The position numbers were made by a program, and so were the translations under genes. Shown here in pieces: positions 26,287 through 33,566 of a DNA stretch of 64,000 bases. The notes below the pieces were generated by a model, which was not told the DNA's origin, searched no databases, and saw nothing but the letters and a program-made list of their open reading frames with translations. Source of the DNA: Bordetella trematum (GTDB lineage Bacteria > Pseudomonadota > Gammaproteobacteria > Burkholderiales > Burkholderiaceae_B); contig NZ_FKBR01000014.1 of assembly GCF_900078335.1 (NCBI RefSeq), forward strand, positions 272 through 64,271, given 5' to 3'. How positions within the stretch are numbered: position 1 is the stretch's first letter; every line of letters begins with the position of its first letter.

Positions 26287-27386
26287 TGTCGTTCGCAGCC
26301 CTCACCACATCGGCCGACCCCTTAACCGGCGGCACCAGTTCGTACCCGCACCCACTGTGGCGCGTGGTCGTGGCCGGGAAGGACGTGACTGGCAAGATGC
26401 TACCGCGTTTGATGAAACTCACCTTGACCGAGTGCCGTAGCGACGAGGCAGACCAGTTGGACATCGAATTGTCCGACCATGACGGCAAGCTGGCCCTGCC
26501 CGCGCGCGGGGCGGTCATCCGGCTAAGCCTAGGATGGGCCAGCACTGGCCTGGTGGATAAGGGGACGTTCGTTGTGGACGAGGTAGCATTTGAAGGCCCG
26601 CCGGACACCATCACATTGCGCGCGCGTAGCGCCGACATGAAGTCGGCATTGCGTACGCGCACCGAGCGCAGCTTTCACAAGCAAACCATTCAGGAGATTG
26701 TCGAAACCGTGGCCAAGGCCCATCAGCTAACCGCCGTAGTCGGCCAGCGCTTCGCAAAGGTTAAGCTACAGCACATCGACCAAACGAACGAGTCCGATGT
26801 TGCCTTCCTGAACCGCATCGGCAAACGATACGACGCGGTGGCCACGATCAAGGATGGCAAGCTGTTGTTCTTGCCGACCGAACGCGGCCAAACCGCCAGC
26901 GGTAAGGACATGCCAACCCTCAGTCTGACCCGCCGCGATGGCGACCGGATCCGGTTTCATGTGGCCGACCGCGATTCTTATACCGGCGTCCGCGCGCTCT
27001 GGCAGGACAAAGGAAAGTCTGTGCAGCGCAAGGTTGTTGCGGGCGCTATCGGCAACGCCAAGACGCTGCGCACGGTGTTTGCAAGTGAAGCCGATGCGCT
27101 GGAAAATGCGCGCGCCGAATGGCAGCGAATTCGGCGAGGCGTTGCGAATCTGGAGATGTCCCTAGCATACGGCCGACCTGACCTATCACCGCAAACCAAG
27201 GTGCTCTTGCCAACCGTAAAAAGTCCCATCGATGAAATGACATGGCTAATTGTCAAGCTCACCCATAGCCTGGACGAACGTGGTTTGACTACCCGTTTCG
27301 AAGCAGAGACGGCAGAAGCGGCAGACGTACGAACGCGCGAGGAGGGCGAATCGGACGGCCTGCCAGCGGTGGATGGCGCGGGCTAA
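26286..27386 (+). CDS. D: Late control protein / baseplate hub D
   Basis: A 366-aa protein of the gpD family, forming the hub under the tail spike. The GTG at 26286 overlaps the U stop (TAGTG) and is the likely start. The family region MKLTLTECRSDEADQLDIELSDHDG (about 42-66) and the GRP..SPQTKV region near the C-terminus are clear. It is the last late gene on the rightward strand. Confidence 0.95.
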   Translation: MSFAALTTSADPLTGGTSSYPHPLWRVVVAGKDVTGKMLPRLMKLTLTECRSDEADQLDIELSDHDGKLALPARGAVIRLSLGWASTGLVDKGTFVVDEVAFEGPPDTITLRARSADMKSALRTRTERSFHKQTIQEIVETVAKAHQLTAVVGQRFAKVKLQHIDQTNESDVAFLNRIGKRYDAVATIKDGKLLFLPTERGQTASGKDMPTLSLTRRDGDRIRFHVADRDSYTGVRALWQDKGKSVQRKVVAGAIGNAKTLRTVFASEADALENARAEWQRIRRGVANLEMSLAYGRPDLSPQTKVLLPTVKSPIDEMTWLIVKLTHSLDERGLTTRFEAETAEAADVRTREEGESDGLPAVDGAG

Positions 27387-27397
27387 CCCCGCGTCCG

Positions 27398-27691
27398 TCA
27401 CCGCTCGATATTCACCTTCACATTAACCACAAGCTGCACCACACCAATCTGGATATTGTTGTTGCCAGTAATCGACTGACGCGGTGCGGCTTCACCCGCA
27501 AGCTGGATGTTCCCCTCACCCTCGATGTGTTGCTCATTGGCGGCACGGGCTTCTATATCGCCCTCGGTGCGATTTTCTTTCGCCATTTTGAGCGCATCAA
27601 ACAGAGTGCCCAGCACATCGCTGGGCGACTGTTCTCCGCTAGGTTGGTTAAGAAAATGAACGTTTGTACCGGCGTCGTGAGGCTTTTGCAT
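27398..27691 (-). CDS. Small accessory protein with a beta-rich C-terminal half
   Basis: A 97-aa protein of unknown function. An AGGAAG ribosome site lies 8 bases before the ATG. The second half has repeated short strands (HIEGEGNIQLAGE, then SITGNNNIQIG, then VVQLVVNVKVNI), suggesting a small beta-helix-like fold. It is convergent with gene D and on the same strand as the repressor, so it could be expressed from the lysogen. Its role is not known. Confidence 0.65.
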   Translation of the reverse strand: MQKPHDAGTNVHFLNQPSGEQSPSDVLGTLFDALKMAKENRTEGDIEARAANEQHIEGEGNIQLAGEAAPRQSITGNNNIQIGVVQLVVNVKVNIER

Positions 27692-27834
27692 TTTTTATCT
27701 TCCTACTGTGCAATGCCAGCTCCATACAGACCCCAATACCGGCGGCGCCCGTAGCCCTTGCCGGCTTATGAGGGCATCTTCACCCCCCTTAAGCCTCTCG
27801 CCCGGCAGCGTCAGGTAGACGCCTCTTGTTTTAA

Positions 27835-28144
27835 CTATTGGCCACTTAGCATGCACATGGCGGCGACGCTGGCCACCGCCTGGGATTGGCTCGCTTTGTC
27901 AAGGGCCACATCATCAACGCACGACGCGGCCCTCACCGACTTCTCCACTACGTCCATCGGACGCTTGGCGAGCTTCGCGGCAACGACCATATCCGCCATC
28001 GTGGCCATCTATGTTCTGCGTCACCGCGCCGGCCCATTCTTTCAGCGTGGCGTTGTGAAGAGTCCCGCCATCGTACCAATTGCCCGCCGCACCTACGGCC
28101 AGCGGCACGCCCAGGGCCAGCAGGCCCATAGCACTACGAAACAC
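27835..28144 (-). pseudogene. Small secreted-type protein gene broken by a one-base frameshift
   Basis: A GTG start at 28144 with an AAGGAG ribosome site opens a frame with a signal-like N-terminus followed by NWYDGGTLHNATLKEWAGAVTQN. The frame then turns into an implausible tail. From 28008 leftward another frame carries a natural continuation, MATMADMVVAAKLAKR, to a TAG at 27835. One extra base in 28009-28012 explains the break. Restored, it would be about 102 aa: a leader peptide, a DGGTLH motif and two Cys. It is either a pseudogene or a sequencing error. Confidence 0.65.
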
Positions 28145-28177
28145 AGATTTCTCCTTGATGAAAATGCGGCGCGCGAA

Positions 28178-28582
28178 CTACGCCGCCAACTGCAAAACCA
28201 GCTCGGTTAATTTGCTTTGGTCGATTGCGATTTGTGCCTTGCTGGCTTTGAACAGCGCATCGACAGCCTTGCGCTTTTTCGCTGGACTGAGTTCACGGCG
28301 AGCGGCCTCAAGTGCCATTTCCAGGGTTTCCCAGGCTTTCCCGTAACGCTCTAGATCTGCCTCTAGGTCGCGCTCAGACAGCGCGCGCGCGCCCGTAACG
28401 ATGTAAAGCACGTCGGCGCCAGCCTGGGCAATCGCCTCCAAGTACGCCATATCAGGCTGCCGTAGCCCCTTTTCATAGTTCGCTTGCGCGCCCCGGCCCA
28501 CTCCCCCGAGTGCAGCGAATTCGCTTTGCCCATAGCCGAGCCGTGCGCGTTCTTCTGCAAGCCGTTCGTTTGATGTATTCAT
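28178..28582 (-). CDS. Phage repressor (XRE family, no peptidase domain)
   Basis: A 134-aa Cro/CI-type protein with an N-terminal helix-turn-helix (about 8-60, GYGQSEFAALGGVGRGAQANYEKG) and a helical C-terminal half. It lacks the S24 peptidase domain of lambda-type repressors, so RecA-driven cleavage is not expected. It is divergent from the early operon, with operator repeats in the gap, and is the likely lysogeny repressor. Confidence 0.85.
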   Translation of the reverse strand: MNTSNERLAEERARLGYGQSEFAALGGVGRGAQANYEKGLRQPDMAYLEAIAQAGADVLYIVTGARALSERDLEADLERYGKAWETLEMALEAARRELSPAKKRKAVDALFKASKAQIAIDQSKLTELVLQLAA

Positions 28583-28622
28583 TTGAGTTCATTCCCATTG
28601 ACGAATGCTCTCATTTGAGAGC
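28579..28622. promoter_or_regulatory. Repressor/early-operon operator region
   Basis: A perfect inverted repeat (7-bp arms GCTCTCA/TGAGAGC, 2-bp centre) lies at 28607-28622. TCATTTGAG occurs twice in direct orientation (28579-28587, over the repressor start codon, and 28611-28619, within the inverted repeat). This is a compact genetic-switch layout between the divergent genes at 28582 and 28662. Confidence 0.65.
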
Positions 28623-28661
28623 ATAATCACTGCGTCACGTCACAAAGCAGAGTGTCACACC

Positions 28662-28889
28662 ATGCAACATACACCATCCAAGCTCCGACCAGCGCCCAAA
28701 CGAGTGCAACGCCCAATGGTTGGATTGCGTATGGACACATCGGAATTTGAGCAATGCAAGGCATTGGCGGAAGCCGATGCCCGGTCTGCGGGACAGTTCG
28801 CCCTGTTGATGTACCGGCGCGGGTTGGCCGACTACCAACGCGAAACGGCCGCCACTCCAAGCCCCCGGCGTCGTGGCGGTGTGAAATGA
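28662..28889 (+). CDS. First early protein, possible ribbon-helix-helix regulator
   Basis: A 75-aa protein whose middle (VGLRMDTSEFEQCKALAEADARS, then QFALLMYRRGL) resembles the strand-helix-helix of Arc/MetJ-type DNA-binding proteins, with a basic tail. It is the first gene opposite the repressor, the position of Cro or Cox. The start at 28662 is chosen to leave the operator outside the gene. It overlaps the Ogr gene by 4 bases. The family assignment is tentative. Confidence 0.6.
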   Translation: MQHTPSKLRPAPKRVQRPMVGLRMDTSEFEQCKALAEADARSAGQFALLMYRRGLADYQRETAATPSPRRRGGVK

Positions 28890-29170
28890 ATGTGCTTGGC
28901 CAGCACTGCCCTCACTGCAACAAGTTCGCGACGGTCCGCACCAGCGCAATCGTCTCTCCCACCATGCGAATTCTCTATTTCCAGTGCCGCGACATCACAT
29001 GCGGGCATACCTGGGTGTCGCACTTGGAAGCAGTACGCACCGTCTCTCCGGCATCGATACCAAATCCGAACGTCCATCTGCCTATGTCCACCAAGGCAGA
29101 AATCATTCGTCAACGCCTTGCAGCCTCATCCGATCCACGTCAACTGAGCTTCGACCATGAAAACGAATAA
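28886..29170 (+). CDS. ogr: Ogr/Delta-type zinc-finger late gene activator
   Basis: A 94-aa protein with Cys8, Cys11, Cys34 and Cys39 (C-X2-C-X22-C-X4-C), the zinc-binding pattern of the P2 Ogr / P4 Delta family; HTWVSHL follows as in relatives. It would activate the late operons through the TGT/ACA dyads at 7596, 20218 and perhaps 14027. It is the second gene of the early operon, so its expression follows derepression. Confidence 0.9.
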   Translation: MNVLGQHCPHCNKFATVRTSAIVSPTMRILYFQCRDITCGHTWVSHLEAVRTVSPASIPNPNVHLPMSTKAEIIRQRLAASSDPRQLSFDHENE

Positions 29171-29561
29171 CGCCCACCTTTCCGTTGTGAATGGTTCCGT
29201 GAACTGGGATCGGAATTTTCTGGCAGACCAAGCCCATCAATTTTTGGCTGTTGAGCTGGCACACGGCACCCGAACCGCAGCATTCCGCGACAACCTTTTG
29301 CTTGAACGCTGCACGGCGCACCTGATGGCGGTGGCCAACTGCTCGAAGTACACGGCCGCGACACAAGCCGCCCAGGCAATTGCCGAGATATCCAGCGCCC
29401 GCAGCCGCCTCACACTGGACATGGACCGCAGTACAAGCCATGCCCTTTTTGTTATTGACCGTGCTTCCGGCATCACCCGCGTAATTCCCGCCGCAGAGCT
29501 TGCCGTCATTCTGGATGTCCACAGCGCCGCACAGGCGCGCCGCCAGGCGCGGACCAACTAA
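29157..29561 (+). CDS. Early-operon protein of unknown function
   Basis: A 134-aa, mostly helical protein with no recognised domain. It overlaps ogr by 14 bases and lies in line with the early genes. A central Ala-rich helix (AATQAAQAIAEISSARSR) and a short strand region (HALFVIDRASGITRVIPAAEL) can be seen. Confidence 0.65.
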   Translation: MKTNNAHLSVVNGSVNWDRNFLADQAHQFLAVELAHGTRTAAFRDNLLLERCTAHLMAVANCSKYTAATQAAQAIAEISSARSRLTLDMDRSTSHALFVIDRASGITRVIPAAELAVILDVHSAAQARRQARTN

Positions 29562-29640
29562 ACCCCATTCCCTGTTTTCCGTCTTGCTGGCGGGCGTTCT
29601 GACGCCCGCCACGGATAGCTGTTTTCCAAAGGAAATGAAT

Positions 29641-29874
29641 ATGCCCGCCATTCCCGTGCATGCCCGCATCGAGGCCCACATGAACGACGACGAAGTAAAG
29701 GCCTTGGCCAAGCTGACCGAGTACCTTGTTCGAGGCGCTTATGCGCCGGGGCAATCCCTTTTCTTGACTGCCGCCGCCGGCGACGCCGTCGTGTCCGGCC
29801 ACATGCTTACCGCCGCCTGCACCGTCCACGCCGCTGCCATGCGCACGCTGCGCGAACGCAACCAACTGGCGTAA
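29641..29874 (+). CDS. Small early-operon protein of unknown function
   Basis: A 77-aa protein. The ATG at 29641 is preferred over 29635 because it is 7 bases from the AAAGGA ribosome site. It is acidic in the N-terminal half and ends MRTLRERNQLA. It stops 2 bases before the primase start, suggesting coupling. Confidence 0.6.
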   Translation: MPAIPVHARIEAHMNDDEVKALAKLTEYLVRGAYAPGQSLFLTAAAGDAVVSGHMLTAACTVHAAAMRTLRERNQLA

Positions 29875-29876
29875 TC

Positions 29877-32579
29877 ATGAAGCCCGATCTTCACCGCGAG
29901 GTCATGGAGCGCCTTGAGGCCTACGGCTTCAAGGAACGCGCCGGCTGGCTACGCCAGGGCCGCTGTCCCGCATGCAACGAAAAAGAGCTGTACACCAACG
30001 CAGAGCATCCCTGGGTACTGCGCTGCGGGCGTTTGAACAACTGCGGATATGAGGGCCACGTCAAAGACCTGTATCCGGAAATCTTCGACCACTGGTCTAC
30101 TCGGTACGCCGAAGAAGCGAAGACCAACCCGAACGCGGCCGCCGATGCGTATCTCATGCACGCCCGTGGCTTCGATATATCGCAGCTGCGGGGGTGCTAC
30201 ACGCAGGAGACCTATCACGACCGCGACAAAGGCATCAATTCAGCCACGGTCCGCTTTCCCGTAGCGCGGACCTATTGGGAACGCCTGATAGACCAGCCCA
30301 GCCGGTTCGGCAAGCAGAAGGCCCGCTTCCAGTACGGCGGCAGCTACATGGGCGAATGGTGGACCCCGCCCGGGTTCAATATTGCCAAGGTTGCCGAACT
30401 GTGGCTGGTTGAGGGCATATTTGACGCGATAGCGCTCTGGTCGGTCGGCATTCATGCCGCCGCTCTGCTTTCCTGCAACAACTATCCCAGCGTCGCCCTG
30501 CGCGCTGTCGCCGACGCGCGCCCCAACAACCTGCCGCATCTGGTGTGGGCATTCGACGGCGATCAGGCCGGCCGGAGATTCATTCGAAAGTTTGTAGAGC
30601 GCGCCCAGGACGATGGCTGGACCTGCAAAGCCGCCATCATCCCGCAAGACGGCCCCATCAAGCGCGACTGGAATGACCTGTACCAGCTCGACCGCAATAC
30701 CGAGGACCCGGCCAAGCGCCGTCTTTCCGTTGAAGGGCGCAAGTTATATCTACATCACGGCGCGGTGCTGTTGGCCAAGTCCGCTACGGAAAAAGCCTTG
30801 CTGCTGTATGAACACGACAACAGCCGCACCGAATTTGATTTTGAGTTCGGCAAGCGCCTCTACTGGTTCCGCATGGACATTGATGCGTACCAGAAGGCCA
30901 TGGACCGAATCGGGAACGAGGCTAAGGAACAGCACGCATCCGAAGAGCTACGCGCGCTTGCGCTGCGAGAGGCCGGCGGCATTCGCCCCATTTCCAACTG
31001 CTATCCCACGCCCCTCTACTTCCAAGAAAACAAGCTCACGGACGAGAGTTGGTATTACTTCCGCGTCGAATTCCCCCACGACGGCCCCCCAGTGAAGAAC
31101 ACCTTCACGTCATCGCAGGTATCGACCGCCAGCGAGTTCAAAAAACGTCTGCTTGCCATCGCGCCAGGCGCCATGTTCTCGGGCCAGGGCCACCATCTGG
31201 ACAAGATGATGGAGCGCCGCCTCTACAACATCAAACGCGTGGAGACGGTTGACTTCACGGGGTATAGCCGCGATCACGGTTGCTTTGTTCTGGGCAAGCT
31301 AGCCGTCAAGGATGGCTCAGTCTTTCACGTCAACGCTGAGGATTACTTCGACATTGGCAAGCTGTCGGTGAAGTCGCTTAGCCAGTCGGTGGATCTGAAA
31401 ATCAATGAGGACATTAACGATTACAAGACTGATTGGTTTGCTCGCCTCTGGACCGCGTTCGGCCCGCGCGGCACCGTGGCGCTGGCCTACTGGCTCGGCT
31501 CACTGTTTTCTGAGCAAATTCGCGCCTGCCTTAACTTCTACCCATTCCTAGAAATCGTTGGCGAGGCTGGCTCTGGAAAATCAACCCTTATCGACTTTCT
31601 ATGGAAGCTGCTGGGCCGGGAGAACTACGAAGGCTTTGACCCGTCGAAGGCCACCGTGGCAGCCCGCGCACGCAACTTTGCGCAGGTATCAGGCCTGCCC
31701 ATCGTCCTCATCGAATCAGACCGCGAACGGCTCTCCGAAGATAAAACACACGTTAAATCCTTCGATTGGGACGAGCTGAAAACGGCCTTCAACGGCCGCA
31801 GCATCCGTTCTCGCGGCGTGGCAAACGGTGGCAATGAAACCTACGAACCGCCGTTCAGGGCGTCCATCGTCATCGCTCAAAACAACGAGGTGAACGCATC
31901 CGAGGCCATCCTTTCGCGCATTGTCCACGTCCGAATCGACCGTTCCGAGCAATCGCCGGCGTCCTATGAGGCGGCGCAGGCTCTGGCGGCCGCGAGCGTT
32001 GAAGATGTATCCCATTTCATCCTGGCAGCCGTCAAGCGCGAAGCCGACGTAATGAGCGTTGTGAAGGCGCGCATGCCTGTCTATCGCCAGGCGATCCTAG
32101 AACGCCGCGAGGTGCGCATGATCCGAATCGGGGAATGCCACGGTCTGCTCATGTCATTGTTGGACGCGCTAAAGAGTCTCGTCCCGATGAGCGACGAGCA
32201 ACACGCGACATCCGTTCAATACGTGGCCAGCATGGCCACAGCACGACAACTGGTCATCAACGCGGATCACCCGCTGGTGCAAGAATTCTGGGATGCGTAT
32301 GCGTACCTGAACGGCGACGACGAAATGGCGCCGCAGCTGAATCACTCCTGCGATGACGACGTCATAGCGGTGAACCTGAACCAATTCATTGAGGTAGCCT
32401 CCGCACATCGCCAGCAAGTGCCAGCACTGCGCGACTTGAAGAAGGTTCTTCGCACTAGCCGCCAATACAAGTTCCTCGGGGTCAAGACCGTTAAGAGCCG
32501 GATCCGTCAGAACAATAGTCAGGCTGGCAGCAGCAAGGCATCCACGGTGCATTGCTGGGTCTTCAAGAAGGGTACATAG
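29877..32579 (+). CDS. TOPRIM primase-helicase (replication protein)
   Basis: A 900-aa replication protein. A zinc finger near the N-terminus uses Cys30, Cys33, Cys50 and Cys56 (CHC2-like). A TOPRIM domain follows (LWLVEGIFDAIAL near 175 and WAFDGDQAGRRF near 223). A helicase-type ATPase lies further on (GEAGSGKST near 562-570). It joins primase and helicase activities in one chain, as the P4 alpha protein does. It is the main replication gene seen and the best candidate to act at the iteron region 3818-4129. Confidence 0.92.
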   Translation: MKPDLHREVMERLEAYGFKERAGWLRQGRCPACNEKELYTNAEHPWVLRCGRLNNCGYEGHVKDLYPEIFDHWSTRYAEEAKTNPNAAADAYLMHARGFDISQLRGCYTQETYHDRDKGINSATVRFPVARTYWERLIDQPSRFGKQKARFQYGGSYMGEWWTPPGFNIAKVAELWLVEGIFDAIALWSVGIHAAALLSCNNYPSVALRAVADARPNNLPHLVWAFDGDQAGRRFIRKFVERAQDDGWTCKAAIIPQDGPIKRDWNDLYQLDRNTEDPAKRRLSVEGRKLYLHHGAVLLAKSATEKALLLYEHDNSRTEFDFEFGKRLYWFRMDIDAYQKAMDRIGNEAKEQHASEELRALALREAGGIRPISNCYPTPLYFQENKLTDESWYYFRVEFPHDGPPVKNTFTSSQVSTASEFKKRLLAIAPGAMFSGQGHHLDKMMERRLYNIKRVETVDFTGYSRDHGCFVLGKLAVKDGSVFHVNAEDYFDIGKLSVKSLSQSVDLKINEDINDYKTDWFARLWTAFGPRGTVALAYWLGSLFSEQIRACLNFYPFLEIVGEAGSGKSTLIDFLWKLLGRENYEGFDPSKATVAARARNFAQVSGLPIVLIESDRERLSEDKTHVKSFDWDELKTAFNGRSIRSRGVANGGNETYEPPFRASIVIAQNNEVNASEAILSRIVHVRIDRSEQSPASYEAAQALAAASVEDVSHFILAAVKREADVMSVVKARMPVYRQAILERREVRMIRIGECHGLLMSLLDALKSLVPMSDEQHATSVQYVASMATARQLVINADHPLVQEFWDAYAYLNGDDEMAPQLNHSCDDDVIAVNLNQFIEVASAHRQQVPALRDLKKVLRTSRQYKFLGVKTVKSRIRQNNSQAGSSKASTVHCWVFKKGT

Positions 32580-32581
32580 GC

Positions 32582-32845
32582 ATGCTGAAACCCACTATGT
32601 CCCAGCTCGCGCACGCCCATGGCACCGCCCGCCTGCGCGGCACCCTGGCCGACGCCATGCAATCCCCGACCCTGGCCCGCTGCCTGGAAATCACCGCGCT
32701 GGCGCTCGCGCAGCCCCGCTCCGGCCACTACCGCCCGCCGCCGGCCGCGCCGCCGGCGCCCGCCCGATCCGCTGCCCACCCCGACCAACTCAAACCGCCG
32801 AGCCGCGATATCAAACGCGCCAGTGCCGGCGACGAGGACGAATAG
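32582..32845 (+). CDS. Small early-operon protein, Pro/Ala-rich tail
   Basis: An 87-aa protein starting two bases after the primase stop. The helical N-terminal half (LRGTLADAMQSPTLARCLEI) is followed by a Pro/Ala-rich tail and an acidic end. No family recognised. Confidence 0.55.
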   Translation: MLKPTMSQLAHAHGTARLRGTLADAMQSPTLARCLEITALALAQPRSGHYRPPPAAPPAPARSAAHPDQLKPPSRDIKRASAGDEDE

Positions 32846-32847
32846 AC

Positions 32848-33159
32848 ATGAGAGATACGAATCAGCCGTTTAGAAAGGCAACGGCACCCCACAAGGCATG
32901 GAGCTATAGGCAACTAACTGAGGCAACCGAAGCCCAGATTCATTTCCATACGGACTTCTTGAGAAAGTTGCTGGCACGCAGCCCCAATGACCGTCTGAAC
33001 CATATCCATGTGAGTCAGGTAAGTGGTTGGGCCTATGGCGCGTTCGTCTTGTGGCAAAGCATGACGCAAGGCTGGCAGGATTCAAGTGACGAGCAACGCC
33101 TCCGGGAGCTTGCTGAATCGGTCGAAATGGCCGGCTCTGAGCATGGTGGCCAAGCATGA
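32848..33159 (+). CDS. Early-operon protein of unknown function
   Basis: A 103-aa protein, two bases after the previous gene and overlapping the next by 4, clearly part of the operon. The middle (LLARSPNDRLNHIHVSQVSGWAYGAFVLWQSMTQGW) is aromatic-rich. No domain recognised. Confidence 0.65.
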   Translation: MRDTNQPFRKATAPHKAWSYRQLTEATEAQIHFHTDFLRKLLARSPNDRLNHIHVSQVSGWAYGAFVLWQSMTQGWQDSSDEQRLRELAESVEMAGSEHGGQA

Positions 33160-33368
33160 ACGATCAACTTGTCTACCGCCTGGGGGATCTCGTCCGCATT
33201 CTAAGCCTGTCCAAGACAACGATCTATGAGCTGATTCAGCGCCAGGACTTCCCTTCGCCCGTGAGGCTCACGGCGCGGACTGTGGGCTGGCGCGCACAGG
33301 AGGTCACAGCATGGCTCGAAGCGAGGCCAAACAGTAGGAACAGGCAACCGGCTGACGATTCCGCTTAA
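33156..33368 (+). CDS. AlpA-family regulator / excisionase
   Basis: A 70-aa MerR-like winged helix-turn-helix protein (LGDLVRILSLSKTTIYELIQRQDFPSPVRL, then VGWRAQEVTAWLEAR) of the AlpA family, which often serves as excisionase or integrase activator. It is the last gene before attR, so after circularisation it would read through attP toward the integrase. Confidence 0.9.
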   Translation: MNDQLVYRLGDLVRILSLSKTTIYELIQRQDFPSPVRLTARTVGWRAQEVTAWLEARPNSRNRQPADDSA

Positions 33369-33372
33369 CGCT

Positions 33373-33392
33373 GGTATCCCTGGCGGTATCCC
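33373..33392. promoter_or_regulatory. Putative integrase arm-type sites, right end
   Basis: GGTATCCC at 33373-33380 and 33385-33392, 12 bp apart, between the AlpA gene and attR. They mirror the pair at 309-328. Confidence 0.45.
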
Positions 33393-33399
33393 AAAGACA

Positions 33400-33431
33400 A
33401 AGGGCTTACAGATTCGCACCTGTAAGCCCTT
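33400..33431 (-). terminator. Phage-supplied hairpin beyond the tRNA 3' end
   Basis: A perfect 12-bp stem (33400-33411 with 33420-33431) and an 8-base loop, placed just beyond the tRNA-Pro CCA end on its own strand. It replaces the hairpin left of attL, so the phage brings its own stop for the tRNA transcript. Confidence 0.7.
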
Positions 33432-33487
33432 GATTTTATTGGTCGGGGCGGCGGGATTCGAACTCGCGACCCTCTGCTCCCAAAGCA
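33430..33487. repeat. attR core (58-bp direct repeat)
   Basis: Matches attL (123-180) except at 33452 and 33466. It overlaps the tRNA-Pro gene from its anticodon loop to the 3' end, so integration rebuilds a whole tRNA. Confidence 0.93.
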
Positions 33488-33516
33488 GATGCGCTACCAG
33501 GCTGCGCTACGCCCCG
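33440..33516 (-). tRNA. tRNA-Pro (anticodon TGG)
   Basis: A 77-base cloverleaf with encoded CCA. Acceptor stem CGGGGCG pairs with CGCCCCG; the anticodon loop is TTTGGGA with anticodon TGG; the T-loop is TTCGAAT. It is the prophage attachment target, and its 3' half is the phage-borne copy. Confidence 0.97.
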
Positions 33517-33527
33517 AAGGAGCAGAA

Positions 33528-33533
33528 CTATAC
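33528..33533 (-). promoter_or_regulatory. -10 element of the tRNA-Pro promoter
   Basis: TATAGT on the minus strand, 11 bases before the tRNA 5' end, in the 50-bp gap after pstB. The -35 is weak (CTGTCG near 33550). The tRNA may therefore have its own promoter rather than depend on pst read-through. Confidence 0.5.
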
Positions 33534-33566
33534 CAGATGCGGCGCACGCCCGACAGGGCGAGGCGC

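Larger units (their letters stand above)
123..33487. mobile_element. Complete P2-like prophage integrated at tRNA-Pro
   Basis: Bounded by 58-bp direct repeats at 123-180 and 33430-33487. It carries an integrase, a repressor with a divergent early operon, a primase-helicase, an Ogr-type activator, a lysis cassette and a full set of P2-type capsid, tail-sheath, tube, baseplate, fibre and tape-measure genes in P2 order. Structural genes are all open. The only damaged gene seen is a small accessory one (27835-28144). The prophage therefore looks intact and possibly inducible. No P2-type gpA replication initiator was recognised. Confidence 0.95.

Noticed and set aside
29635-29874. ATG at 29635 as the start of the 77-aa early gene
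   Set aside because: It is only about two bases from the ribosome site; 29641 has normal spacing.
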